From: Exobasidium rhododendri
Taxonomy: Eukaryota > Basidiomycota > Exobasidiomycetes > Exobasidiales > Exobasidiaceae
Length of the DNA: 64,000 bases
NCBI GenBank assembly: GCA_026210745.1
Contig: CP110632.1
Coordinates: 62,001 to 126,000 of the forward strand
Direction: 5' to 3'
A model generated the notes under the pieces. It was not told where the DNA came from. It did no database searches and saw only the letters and a list, made by a program, of their open reading frames with translations. Of the stretch, positions 1 through 10,093 are shown piece by piece. Every line of letters begins with the position of its first letter. The first letter of the stretch is position 1. The position numbers were made by a program, and so were the translations under genes.

Positions 1-1095
1 GGAGTTGTCGTAGGTGATCTGAATGGGGCTGTCCTTGTCTGCGCATACAACGGCCCCGCTCAGACCTCTCTCTCTCCAGAATGGTCTGCTGTACACTACA
101 TTAATCTTGATGACAGAGCCCATCGGTTGATGCTGGAGCAACTGCTGCGCTTTCGTCGGCAGAGCAGGCTTGAAGGCGACTCGACTCAGCACAGCGCGAG
201 GCATGGTGCAGATCACCTTCTTACATCGAAACGTGCGTGTGTCTGTCGTTACGTGTATCTCATCCGCATCTCCCTCCTGCTGAATACTCCTGACGAGCTG
301 ATTGTACTGGATGCTCCCACTCCTCAGCGCCTCGGCCATCTTCCTGGACAGCGATTGAGGGCCATCGACGAAGCGCAAACTCTGAGCGTCGTCCAAAATC
401 GCATTGATGTCACCCCCCGCACTGGCAATGGAGGACAGCAAATCGAGCAGGCTGATCAGGGATGCCGTCTCGCCATACACGGCCTGGACAGCCACATTGA
501 TGAGATCCTTGCCCTCTCTCGTGTGCATGTTTGCTTCTGTCCAGGACCCGATTGACTGTTGATCGTATTTGGTTGCCTTGCTCGAACTCCAAGGCTCCAG
601 CGCCGGCACGTTCTTGGCCATTCGATTGAGCTTCTTCGTTCCAAAGTACAGATCCAGCTTAGCGAACAGCCCACAAGGGATGATCTCGTCGTACAGCGTA
701 TTCTTCCCAGCTTTGTGATAGATCGACTTGCCCTGATCGTAGACCTTGAACGTGGGCAGTTGCAGCTCCCTCGCCAGTGCCAGAACCTCGTCGTGACCAG
801 GACTGATCCACTGTCCCCCCATCTCTACTGGCCACCCTGTAGGCGTCTTTTCATCGAGCGTACGACCACCTACACGATCTTGCGCTTCCACAATGATAAA
901 GTCGCCCCCTCTCCCTGCCTGACAAAGCGCTCGTGCCGCAGACAGTCCTGCCAAGCCGGCGCCTACGATGACGACGTCCCACACCCTCTCCTCGTGCTCC
1001 TTCTCCTCCTCCTTGCGTGTTGATGAAGGCACTGCATTCACAGAAGAAGAGTGCAGCGTCTCGGCGGAGTCACCGTCGATGAAAGCACCCTTCAT
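1..1095 (-). CDS. Flavin-containing amine oxidase (partial, 3' end outside window)
   Basis: The minus-strand frame is open from an ATG at 1095 to the left edge (365 codons, no intron seen). After about 35 charged residues comes an FAD-binding Rossmann motif (VIVGAGLAG) with the second FAD fingerprint EAQDRVGGRT and then MGGQWISP, the usual order in flavin monoamine oxidases. These enzymes oxidise amines to aldehydes with release of H2O2 and ammonia. No signal peptide is visible, so a cytosolic or peroxisomal site is likely; the C-terminus, where a peroxisomal signal would lie, is outside the window. The substrate cannot be told. Family assignment is firm from the N-terminal two thirds. Confidence 0.88.
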   Translation of the reverse strand, partial: MKGAFIDGDSAETLHSSSVNAVPSSTRKEEEKEHEERVWDVVIVGAGLAGLSAARALCQAGRGGDFIIVEAQDRVGGRTLDEKTPTGWPVEMGGQWISPGHDEVLALARELQLPTFKVYDQGKSIYHKAGKNTLYDEIIPCGLFAKLDLYFGTKKLNRMAKNVPALEPWSSSKATKYDQQSIGSWTEANMHTREGKDLINVAVQAVYGETASLISLLDLLSSIASAGGDINAILDDAQSLRFVDGPQSLSRKMAEALRSGSIQYNQLVRSIQQEGDADEIHVTTDTRTFRCKKVICTMPRAVLSRVAFKPALPTKAQQLLQHQPMGSVIKINVVYSRPFWRERGLSGAVVCADKDSPIQITYDNS

Positions 1096-1454
1096 GCTCT
1101 GTTGCCGTGGACACAGAGACCAGCGACCTTTCTGTGGCGAGCAGCAGAGTTACACAAGTATATCGTTATGCAAGGATCAGAGCCAAGAACGTTTCGCGCT
1201 AGAATCGAACAGTCAGACCTGGATCTTTTATTTTTAGCAGGAAAGGAAGGAAAGCATCCGTAGTGAGGCGTGTAAATAATCTAATGGGAAACACGTGGCC
1301 AGGATGTACACAAATCTGACTCCGCGGTTTCTGCTTGCGTGAAATCTTCCTCTTCGTTGCTGGTACGGGACCATTATTTCATTTCTGACACGAATACACA
1401 GTATTGCTGAGGAGTTATGATACACATGGGGTTGTTTACATAGGTGGAAGCTGC
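1096..1454. other. Intergenic spacer
   Basis: This 359-bp spacer lies between the amine oxidase start and the 3' end of the Ecl1-like gene, which is on the same strand. It should carry the amine oxidase promoter and the 3' UTR of the upstream gene. I see no convincing gene or repeat in it. Confidence 0.5.
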
Positions 1455-2654
1455 TCAAGTCGTTCGGGAGTCGCTTCTGTGCGAGCGATGAGATGGTGGT
1501 GCACTCCTCTGAGAGCTGTGCGGTCTACCTCTGGTCAAGGGTCGGCCTCGAGGGGGTGACGAGGAGAGCGTCGCTGGGAGGGAGACCCGCCGCCTAGATT
1601 CCGCATACCTGAGACCTTCCCCCACATCGTCACTACTGATATCACCACTACTATTCTGTGCCAAAAGGTGGTCGGCAGTTCTCGGTGGAGGTGTTGCCGA
1701 TGTGGATAGAAGAGGGACAGCAATTGAGTCCCGATTTGATTGCCTTCTCGTCTCGTTCCTCTTTTCCAGTGTCCCTCGATATTCTTGTCTTGTTTCGACG
1801 GTGGTGTTAAGATGTGGATACAATTCTCTTCTCCTGCCGATCGACTGGACAGCATCAACACCCTTGTACCCATACGCTGGAGTGGGCATCTTGGGGGACC
1901 TTGAACTGACTGGTGGCGATGGATTGGTCTGGCTTGGCTTACGTGCAAAGGATATCGTGACGTTCTCGGTGGCCGATAGCTGCTTCGATGGACGACGCTG
2001 ATCAAAGACGAGCAGTGGCTGGGCAAATCCTGTGTAGCAGCTGCTTCTTGTGCGCGACTCCGCTGAATGAGTGACTTTCCTTTGCTCTCCTGGAAGGTCG
2101 GACGAGTCTAGTGTCGACGTAGACGCATATGATCTGTGCGCATCCTCTTCTACGTCCTCATTTAGTACACTAGACTGAGCGTAGGGACTGTCGCGGACTC
2201 CAAACGTCTCTGCCTCGGACGAGGATGAGGATGTGGAAGAGGAGCTGGAAGAGATGGAAGAGTTCCGCGAGACCGACGACCTGGGCAGGTAGTAGGTGAG
2301 TGTGTCAAGGATAGGAAGTGACGAAGCGTTGCTCTTTCCTCCTGCAGTGTTGAGCGAAGGCTTCCAGGCATAGCTGAGGTTTGTATCGATCGAGCTTATT
2401 CGACGTATATCCTTCAACGAGATCTTCCTTGGAGGTCCCGCAGAGGTGCCGGCAAAAGCATCCCAACCGGTGCTCCTGGCGTCGTCATCTTTGCACTGTT
2501 GAGAGCAGTACAGTTGATATGGGAGAGTTGGAGCGGCACACGTAGCGCACACGTTGTCCTCCAGCCATAAAGGAGCGTCATCGATGCGCTCGGCATTGAT
2601 GCTGCTGATGATGGCCTCTCGGCGGTGTCGAGTTGCTTTCCGTCTGGTCGTCAT
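1455..2654 (-). CDS. Ecl1-like (life-span regulatory factor) zinc-binding protein, Ser-rich
   Basis: The single-exon frame reads MTTRRK from the ATG at 2654 (399 aa). The frame stays open a little further upstream, but only with a TTG. A TATATAA on the minus strand at about 2711-2717 sits about 60 nt before this ATG and supports it. Near residue 35 there is a C-x2-C-x10-C-x3-C cluster (CATC...YCSQQC) followed by acidic residues, the pattern of the fungal Ecl1 domain linked to chronological life span and stress or zinc responses. The rest is Ser/Arg/Pro-rich and probably disordered, with long Ser runs around residues 145-160. Assignment rests on the short Cys cluster only. Confidence 0.68.
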   Translation of the reverse strand: MTTRRKATRHRREAIISSINAERIDDAPLWLEDNVCATCAAPTLPYQLYCSQQCKDDDARSTGWDAFAGTSAGPPRKISLKDIRRISSIDTNLSYAWKPSLNTAGGKSNASSLPILDTLTYYLPRSSVSRNSSISSSSSSTSSSSSEAETFGVRDSPYAQSSVLNEDVEEDAHRSYASTSTLDSSDLPGEQRKVTHSAESRTRSSCYTGFAQPLLVFDQRRPSKQLSATENVTISFARKPSQTNPSPPVSSRSPKMPTPAYGYKGVDAVQSIGRRRELYPHLNTTVETRQEYRGTLEKRNETRRQSNRDSIAVPLLSTSATPPPRTADHLLAQNSSGDISSDDVGEGLRYAESRRRVSLPATLSSSPPRGRPLTRGRPHSSQRSAPPSHRSHRSDSRTT

Positions 2655-3729
2655 CTTATCGTGTGTAGTGAGGAAATGTAGACTGGACGATGGTTTCAAG
2701 ACTGACCGTTATATAGGGATCGGCCAAGGCGAACCCGTACCAAAGCTAAAAAATTCGTGCATACTCAATAATGACTAGGAAAGGCGCCATGCATCCCTTA
2801 GAACGAGTCACCAAAGATGGATAAGGTGCCACATCCCGTCCAGATCAGATCTTGATTATAGATATAGATTTATCTGGCGCAAAGTCGCGTCGAAAGAGCG
2901 AAACAAGGGGTCAGTCGGTCCGAAGATGGCGCCATTTGCGCGTCCGATTGTGCCAGATGATGCCTTTTCTTTGATCTCAGGGTGTCGTCGCACGAAGGAT
3001 GATGATAAGATGAACTTACTTTCGATTCAGGTAGACATCAAGCACTCGAACAAAACAAGTTTGTGGCCTACTGTAGAGTGATGCCATAAGGGCAGGCAGT
3101 GTTGAGCGACGATGAGCGGTGATGGCGCAAATTGAGCCACGAGGGACGAAATACGAGCTTTCTTGCGCAGCACGGCTCTCGACGGTATGGTGTTGCGCAA
3201 CAGGGAATGTCGAGATTCTCGCCAATTCGATGTGCTCCACGGCCTACTCTTCATCTCCTCCTCCATCCGCCTATGCCTATACTATGCCTGTATCTATCCT
3301 CTTGCCAGTATAACGGCGCAGCTGACAGACAACGGGACGCCACGTGTGTCTAGGCTACCCTTCTCTCTCCATTGTAGCAGTCCGCTCAAATAGCAATCTC
3401 ATCTAGTGCAAAGGAAGGATACATACCAGTCAAAGACAAGCCGAGTCGAGAAATTTACTGCGCGGATGAAAGCAGTCCAATTCGCCCGGGTGGAATTTAT
3501 CTTTCTCCGGGCCGCTAGTGTCGTACTGCCGGGGAAGACACGATGTCAGCCTGTACTACAGCGACAATCATGGAGAAGGGGACGCCCCGGAGAAAGAACC
3601 ACAACGCAAGGAGATCAGCCTGAAAAAGTATAAAAGAGAGGAGAAGGGAGTGCTCCGTCCCATGTTCCTCCTCTGCAGCTCGACATTTCCCCACACACAA
3701 TACACAAACTTACATCGCATTCTCTGATC
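2655..3729. promoter_or_regulatory. Divergent intergenic region between Ecl1-like and MDR genes
   Basis: This 1.07-kb region lies between two divergent genes. TATATAA near 2711-2717 on the minus strand serves the Ecl1-like gene. TATAAAAG near 3629-3636 on the plus strand, about 95 nt before the ATG at 3730, serves the oxidoreductase. Short open frames here have no family features and overlap one another on both strands, so I take them as chance. Confidence 0.55.
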
Positions 3730-4836
3730 ATGTCCGTCGATACAGCAAAAGCACCGTCACTGGCTGCCTGGCAAATGACAGAGACTGATACTGCTCTAAC
3801 AATCGGCCCAGCTGCCATTCCCACACTCCACCCCGACGGGATCATCATCGAAGCACGTGCTATTGCCATCAACCCGGTCGACTGGGTTCTTCAAACGCTA
3901 GGAAAGAAGCTCTTCGACTTTCTAGTCTACCCGATCATCCTGGGCTTCGACGTGGCGGGGACAGTTCACTCTGTTGGGGAGAATGTCACTCGATACAAGG
4001 TCGGTGATCGTGTGTTCGGCCTGAGCGTTGATGCGAGCAGACCTCAAGGAACGTACACTGAAGCAGGGGAATCCGCCTTTCGAACGCATGTTCTCGTTAG
4101 TGACTTCTATTCCTGTCCTATTCCGGACTCCATGACGTATCAAGACGCTGCCACTTTGCCGATGGGCCTGCATGTAGCCGCTGCTGGTCTGTTCCATGAG
4201 GACTACTTGGGTTTGCGTCCTCCTCCGGCCACTCGTACAGTCAACGGAGACGCTTCAAAGCAGTGGGTCCTGATCACGGCAGGAGCTTCCAGCGTCGGAT
4301 CTTTTGCTATCCAGCTTGCAGTCAATGCTGGCTACAGTGTCGTTACCACCTGTTCACCAGCAAACTTTGACTTGGCCAAGCGTCTAGGGGCTACCTATGC
4401 TCTTGACTACCATCGTCCCCAGCAGGAAGTGCAAGAAGAGATCATTGATTATCTCAGCGGCAGAGAATTCGCTGGAGCGCTTTCAGTCGGTAGCCTGGGC
4501 GATACTGGAGGCAGCGTGGAGAAGCTTTGTGGGGATGTGGTGGCCGCTCTACCCAAATCAGCATCAAGTAAGCGCAAGTTTGTCGCATGCATCTCCCGAC
4601 CTAACACTGTCATTCCCGAGGGAGTTGAATCTGCATTTGTGATAGGCGGCTCTCTGAAGTCCAGCAAGGTAGGCAAAGCGATCTTCGAAGACTACCTTCC
4701 CCAAGCAATCGCCAGTGGTCAGATACAAGTGCTGCTTCCCGCTCTTGTAGTGGGACACGGTCTGGAGTCGCTTCAACGCGCCATGGACAGACTTCGTGAA
4801 GGCGTGTCTGCGCAAAAGGTAGTCGTGACCCTGTAG
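3730..4836 (+). CDS. Medium-chain dehydrogenase/reductase, ToxD-like enoyl-reductase type
   Basis: This intronless gene encodes 368 aa. It has the GroES-like N-terminal part (INPVDW, then GFDVAGTVHSVG and KVGDRVFG) and an NADPH-binding Rossmann fold around residue 185 (ITAGASSVGSFAIQLA, a form of the MDR AxxGxVG motif). The catalytic-zinc Cys of true alcohol dehydrogenases is missing, which fits zinc-free quinone reductases and ToxD-like trans-enoyl reductases. Enzymes of this kind reduce double bonds with NADPH and often sit in secondary metabolism. The 3' end is only 21 bp from the 3' end of a convergent Zn2Cys6 regulator, a possible but unproven regulatory pairing. Confidence 0.88.
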   Translation: MSVDTAKAPSLAAWQMTETDTALTIGPAAIPTLHPDGIIIEARAIAINPVDWVLQTLGKKLFDFLVYPIILGFDVAGTVHSVGENVTRYKVGDRVFGLSVDASRPQGTYTEAGESAFRTHVLVSDFYSCPIPDSMTYQDAATLPMGLHVAAAGLFHEDYLGLRPPPATRTVNGDASKQWVLITAGASSVGSFAIQLAVNAGYSVVTTCSPANFDLAKRLGATYALDYHRPQQEVQEEIIDYLSGREFAGALSVGSLGDTGGSVEKLCGDVVAALPKSASSKRKFVACISRPNTVIPEGVESAFVIGGSLKSSKVGKAIFEDYLPQAIASGQIQVLLPALVVGHGLESLQRAMDRLREGVSAQKVVVTL

Positions 4837-4857
4837 CTTTTCCCCGTCGAATACATA

Positions 4858-7190
4858 TCATACAGTCATACTCTGAATGGTTGAGAGTGAGCCGTACGCC
4901 TCCTGGAAGAGCTGCCAGTCGAGTTCGTCGAGCCAGGTGCAGTCGGCAAGGAAGTTTGTTTGTGACAAGATGTCCATGGGTGATGACGAAGATGACATCG
5001 GCTGCTGTAGACGAAAGCTTCCGTGTCTGGCGGCTGCTATCAGCACACCTTCTAATTTGCTTCCCATCTTGTACATCGGATTGCTTGGATGACGTGAACT
5101 TTCTCCCATCTTGAGCTGCTCAATAGCGACCATGATGTGACGAAAGATGACACGCCCTATGTCCGAGTCTAGTGGTTGCGGCTTGTGGAACAAGTCGAGC
5201 AGAAGTATCAGTCCAGCGTGCATCAGTGCGACTTTCCCGTACTAAAAATCAATAGAGGAAAGGAATGCGCACTTTAGTCTTCGTGCAAAGCTTTTACTCA
5301 TGACTTCACTCACACTCGAACTAAAATGAGACCACTCCAGTTCCTTGAAGCGGTGCGCACCCTCCAGAATACTGTGAGCACTCTCGACACACGTCCTCAG
5401 CGAGGTTTCATGTATCTCGGAGCTGCCATATCCCCTACCTATCAACGAGCGGTGCTGATGAACAAGAAGAATGGAGGCGTGAATAAGTGTAGAGATATCG
5501 AGAAAGTTCATACCCATCTGTACCTACAGTCAGCAGGATCTTGAGTTGCACCATGAGAGCAGACCAGGCAAGCTGTGCGACCTTTTTCTCTCCCTCTTTG
5601 TACTCTCCACTTGTCTCGCCCGACTTGCGCTGGATGGCGAAACTTGTCAGATTGTCGACTGGTGCTCGAGTCGCCTCTAGGTCTTTGAGACGAAGACAGA
5701 TAGCCATCCTCTCGTCCATGCTGACGTTGCTTCCTACCGCTTCTGCATGTCGCTGCTTGCGTCTCCAGTCATGTAGGATAGGTACGAGACGAGACATGTC
5801 CTGCCAACATCCAAAGGGCTGTGAAGAAGAGAAAAACAGTCAGCAATAATGTAGGGAAAGAAAAGCGCAGCAGCTCACGTCGTATTGCGGAGATGGATCA
5901 GGATCGTGATTCCCTGGATATGCCGTTTCCAGCTCGGAATCTGCACCATCGTGGCGAGCGAATTGGTCACTGAGGAGCATGAGACCGTACCAAACTGCTC
6001 TTCCAAGCTCTCTCTTGTAGATGTCCTTCTGCAAAAGACACTCTGCGGCCCAAGATGTATTAAGAGAAGGACTCGACTGCTGGCATGTGGACAGGTGGTT
6101 CTTGACGTACTCTTTATCCCATGCCAGACTCGCCAACCTGTCTAAGCAGAGAGCCTTGGCTGCACTCATCCCTGCCTCCAGCATGATGTGATATTGGCGT
6201 AATGGTGTGCTAAAACAGAGAACAAATGAATGTAAGTCGCATATCTTCGCACCGATCCTACTTATCTCCATACACACTAGTCGTTGAGCCAGACGAGGAA
6301 GACAACTAGCCCTTGAAGCATTGCAAAGGAGAGCCTTCCGTGTTGATGAGCTGTTTGAAAGCGTGCCAGAGCTTCATGAAGCCAGACGTCGATCTTGCTC
6401 TGTAATTGATCCGGTGCATCGACTACACCGAGGGCGACGCAGTACAGAGCAGGCGTCTGTCTCGCGCTTGCTGCCAGGACAAAGAGCAGCCTCACTAGTT
6501 TGTCGAGTGACACTATCGTTTGCGAGGAAGTGGAAGCCATACTGTCTGAGATACCGTCTGATATAGTCACCTGTCGATCCATTGGCGGCACCGCATCGTC
6601 GAGCTCGTCATAGACATCTTCCAGTGACGAAGCAAACTCTGAGGCGTCGATGCAGTAGTGGATATGTTGAGGCAAGCCTAGGAATCGACTGGTCAGGTGT
6701 TGGGCCTGATTTCTGCGCGGCAAGGCTTCTTGTATGCGAGCAAGACTGGTCCACACCTCCCGATCTTCCTTCTGCAGGTCTCTATGAGAATCTTCCTGAA
6801 GGATCGATGGTGAATGGATTAGAGATTCTTTTATCGACAAGGGACACTAAATGCTCTACTCACGCGGGTGTAGGCCGGTGCAATGCCGGGAAAGCTGTCC
6901 ACAATCGATGCTATGCGATCGTCGTACTTGCTCTTGTCGGTGGAGTCTGATGCGATGGATAAAATTTGTGATATGGCAGACGGAGAATAGGGAGACGTCG
7001 TAGTCCTTGCCGCCAAAGTGTTGTCTCTGTCGTCTCCCCATCGGCAATCGATCTTGCGGCGACTGCAATTGTTGCAACTGTGCCCTACGCGATTGCATCT
7101 CTCTTTTCGAGCTCGGCAGGACACACATGCCACGATGAGTCTCTTCTTCCGGAGCTTACGACGGGGTGCATCCAGAGCGGCAATGGTCAT
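4858..7190 (-). CDS. Zn2Cys6 fungal transcription factor
   Basis: Six exons can be joined (about 678 aa): 7190-6864, 6795-6278, 6209-5879, 5818-5552, 5523-5314 and 5241-4858. Exon 1 carries the binuclear zinc cluster C-x2-C-x6-C-x6-C-x2-C-x6-C (residues about 22-50) with a basic RARKER stretch. The later exons match the fungal-specific transcription factor middle domain, with helical segments such as LIHASILLVHQH and LILLLDLF. It is a nuclear DNA-binding regulator with unknown target. Four introns are 61-72 nt with clear GT..AG ends. The join between exons 4 and 5 needs only a 28-nt intron (5551-5524), so that junction is uncertain. It is convergent with the MDR oxidoreductase and divergent from the GNAT gene. 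Confidence 0.85.
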
Positions 7191-7515
7191 TCTCAGGCGT
7201 GGATCGATGGTGCTGAGTGCAGCGCAGAATTAGACTTTTGAGCTCTATCTATAATTACATGCATGCACGTCCCTCGAGATTGTCGCGATGATATTACCCC
7301 TACATCCCCGATTCTTAGTCCCCTTCGTATAGATTATGTAAGCATCCACGCGGTCACAGAATATGATAAAGGCCGGCATGAGCTCTAATTCACAGATGGG
7401 CCTCGAGATCTAACGCAATAAAGTGCTATGCTACGTACCTGCTCAGTTCGACGCAGATCAATCGACCTTCGACCAGTCTCTTAATCATCAAGACGGGAGA
7501 GAGGGGGAGGTGAGA
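7191..7515. promoter_or_regulatory. Divergent promoter region, Zn2Cys6 factor / GNAT
   Basis: This 325-bp region separates two divergent start codons. It is locally AT-rich (7240-7400), with a TATCTATAATTAC stretch near 7245. An open frame extends the GNAT coding frame upstream to about 7423, but only from a GTG, so I leave it out. Confidence 0.45.
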
Positions 7516-8215
7516 ATGGGCCTCTCCGTTGTCAGGGCTGGAGAGAGCGACTCACGACAGCTGGCCGAGGTCGAGCTTGCAGCATTCGAGGGCGATTCGA
7601 CTTCTATCATCTGGCCTTTGTTGTATCCGCCTACGCAGCAAGGCACTCTAGAGGATCGCATCCTGACACAATCTGGCTCGATTGAAGAGGCAATGAGAGA
7701 CAGGGGGCATGTTTTCGTGAAAGTGGTAATCAATGGTATAGTCGCTGGATATGCTGAATGGGTTCCGCCTGGCGCAGACGACATCGCATACGAATCAGAT
7801 GTATTACACAGTGACGCCGCATTCATAAAGCGCTTCAAGGAACGAGTGGATACGACGAGGAGGGCTGTGCTAGGCAACACAAGATACTGGTGAGTCTGTA
7901 GAGGGGGCGACTATCACTCGGCGCTTGGGCTGAAGTTTCAAGCGATGAAGGTACCTGGCACTGCTTGCTGTCAACCCGACCTTCCAGAAACGCGGCGTTG
8001 GGAGCGCACTTGTCCGATGGGGTACCGAGCTAGCTCTGAAAGATTCAGAAGGACCCTTGTCGGTCTTTCTCGAGGCAAGTCTGTTGGGTGAGCGGTTCTA
8101 CAACAAGCACGGCTTTGTGACCTTGGGCTATGACAAGTTGCTCGATTCGAATGCTCCTGAAGGTGTTTGCGAGTGGCCCTACATGTGCACACGAAAAGAA
8201 AGTCTGGCGACCTGA
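7516..8215 (+). CDS. GNAT-family N-acetyltransferase
   Basis: Two exons, 7516-7889 and 7951-8215 (61-nt intron), give 212 aa. The start is the first in-frame ATG (MGLSVVRAG). Exon 2 opens with LALLAVNPTFQKRGVGSALVRWG, whose Q-K-R-G-V-G-S-A is the acetyl-CoA pyrophosphate loop (Q/R-x-x-G-x-G/A) of GNAT enzymes. It is followed by a FLEAS..GERFYNKHGF segment, the usual beta6-alpha4 end of the fold. It transfers acetyl from acetyl-CoA to an amine or small molecule. The acceptor is unknown, though such stand-alone fungal GNATs often act on small toxic compounds. Probably cytosolic. Confidence 0.85.
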
Positions 8216-8332
8216 ACCTCAAGCAATATACATCTAGATTCGGCAAGTGAATTATTTACACATTTTAGTATTATAAATAGGATGGAGGGCAGGACTCAGG
8301 TATACTAAGACATTCAACCCACTGTCTACCCC

Positions 8333-10093
8333 TTACGAACTAGGCGATTTGCAGCCAAATGAGGTTGCAGTGGCCGATTGGAAAGTCTCTGCGATGGCAG
8401 TACCGGAACCGTATAGACCCAAGCAAGCCATTGACAAGGATGCCAATCCAAGAAGCAAGTGAGCCATTTTACCGGCAACGTTGCCAGTGAACAGACCACG
8501 TCGCCATCGAGACAAGTTAGTCCACTTGTCGACTCGACCTACAGATCCTGATCCTGGAGAGTAAGAACCATCGCCCTTCATGGCGTCCAATTGGACATCC
8601 AAGGCGACCTTGAGCAAGAAGGGGAAGGTGTAGGTGAATTGCAAGATGCATAGAGCTGCAATCAGTCCAGAGATGGTCTGCACTTGAGGAATAGCCGCTC
8701 CAACAATGAAGGCGAGCACCCAAAAGACGACGTTGACGGACATCCAGTAGAAAAAGCCTCTTCCGGTGGTGAGGGATGGTCCCTTGAACCACTGTTCGAC
8801 GACGATGTAGTAAACGAGCTTCTGGGCGATGTTACCGTAGAGTACAGCGGCAATGGTACCGGTAATTATGGCAATGACGTTTCCGACGGTTTGGTAGCTG
8901 TACTTGCTCACACCGTAGTAGGCCAAGCTTTGTGTAAATTGACCTTGTCGAGCGTACACCAACAGTCCAAAGGTGAGGTAGAGGGTCATGATGAGTGCTT
9001 GAGCGCAGGCCATCGACTTCCAGAAATCCCAAGGTCGTCGCATCTCGGCGAAAAAGTCGACGAAGATCATGGCACCACCGTAGGCGAAAACCATGTTCAT
9101 GATACCGTTGACCTTTGATGGCAAGGGAAGAGAGACGATGGCAGAGGTGACGACGGGACCAGCACTAATACCAAATGAGTTAAACGCTGCTTTGTAATTG
9201 GGAGGAGAGGTGTAGACGAATCCAACGGTGCACCAGATCAAGACGATGTTAAGCCAGACGGCGAGGTTGGCGATCCATCCGACTTCCTTTAAAGTACGCA
9301 AGGGTGAGAGCAGCAAGTTGATGGCGAGGAAGATCACGATACAGACGACGAAGCAGAGATGGTGGTCCGATCCGTTGCCAGAATTGTCGATTATCTGCGC
9401 CATACTCTGTGCGTTACTCAACAGAAGGGTACCACAGTTGACGATCAATTGAACGATCATGAGAATATCGATGATCAGCTTGGCATAGCTTCCTAGCAGT
9501 CTGAAGGTGAGCTGTCCGTAGTTTCGAATGGGGGAACGGTCGGAGTCTAGTCGAAGGTACATGTTGTTGATCAGCACTCCAGTGTAGAAGGCAGCCACAC
9601 CCATTACGACGTAGAGGACAGCTCCAGGCGCGAATCCAACTTGACTTATGGCGTATCCCGTGTTGAATGGTCCCAAGATATCAGTCGTGATAAGGTAGAA
9701 TGCACCAAAGGCGGTGACCTTTCGAAGAGCCTTTCGATCAGCCAGGTGACCTTTTTCGTTTTGAGGCACGACAGAATGACTGTTGTCACTGGAACCTTCG
9801 CCGTGCGAGCCTGCTTTGACAAGGACCTCAGGAGAAGATGGTCCCCAGAGGAATCGCAAGGGAGACTTGGCAATGCTCGCAGCGGGAGAAAGGCCTGCTC
9901 CACCAGCGTCTTCTACCGGCGTCTCGTTCTTTCCGTACTGCAGATCAGCGTAGTATAGACTGTCTTCGAGGGAGGGCTTGTTGAGGGCAGCATCAGGCGT
10001 GTGGAAGTGGTGCACGCCCTCTTCTACGGTCTCGAATGCAGCCTTTTCGTTCGACTTTTCGTCCACGATAAGCTGGGCTTGCGCAAGACTCAT
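8333..10093 (-). CDS. AAAP-family amino-acid transporter (Aa_trans)
   Basis: Intronless, 586 aa, starting at MSLAQAQ (ATG at 10093). The frame runs further upstream through a Pro/Ser-rich stretch, but only from a TTG and through the CT-rich 5' UTR. About 140 hydrophilic residues precede roughly eleven membrane spans that start with KVTAFGAFYLITTDILGPFNTGYAI, the typical first-helix region of fungal neutral amino-acid transporters in the amino acid/auxin permease group. It should move amino acids across the plasma or vacuolar membrane by proton coupling. A minus-strand TATATAA at 10246-10252 lies about 155 nt before the start, with a long CT-rich leader between. Confidence 0.87.
   Translation of the reverse strand: MSLAQAQLIVDEKSNEKAAFETVEEGVHHFHTPDAALNKPSLEDSLYYADLQYGKNETPVEDAGGAGLSPAASIAKSPLRFLWGPSSPEVLVKAGSHGEGSSDNSHSVVPQNEKGHLADRKALRKVTAFGAFYLITTDILGPFNTGYAISQVGFAPGAVLYVVMGVAAFYTGVLINNMYLRLDSDRSPIRNYGQLTFRLLGSYAKLIIDILMIVQLIVNCGTLLLSNAQSMAQIIDNSGNGSDHHLCFVVCIVIFLAINLLLSPLRTLKEVGWIANLAVWLNIVLIWCTVGFVYTSPPNYKAAFNSFGISAGPVVTSAIVSLPLPSKVNGIMNMVFAYGGAMIFVDFFAEMRRPWDFWKSMACAQALIMTLYLTFGLLVYARQGQFTQSLAYYGVSKYSYQTVGNVIAIITGTIAAVLYGNIAQKLVYYIVVEQWFKGPSLTTGRGFFYWMSVNVVFWVLAFIVGAAIPQVQTISGLIAALCILQFTYTFPFLLKVALDVQLDAMKGDGSYSPGSGSVGRVDKWTNLSRWRRGLFTGNVAGKMAHLLLGLASLSMACLGLYGSGTAIAETFQSATATSFGCKSPSS

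Noticed and set aside
1455-2699. Longer N-terminus for the Ecl1-like protein
   Set aside because: The extension begins with TTG; the ATG at 2654 with a TATA box about 60 nt upstream is better supported.
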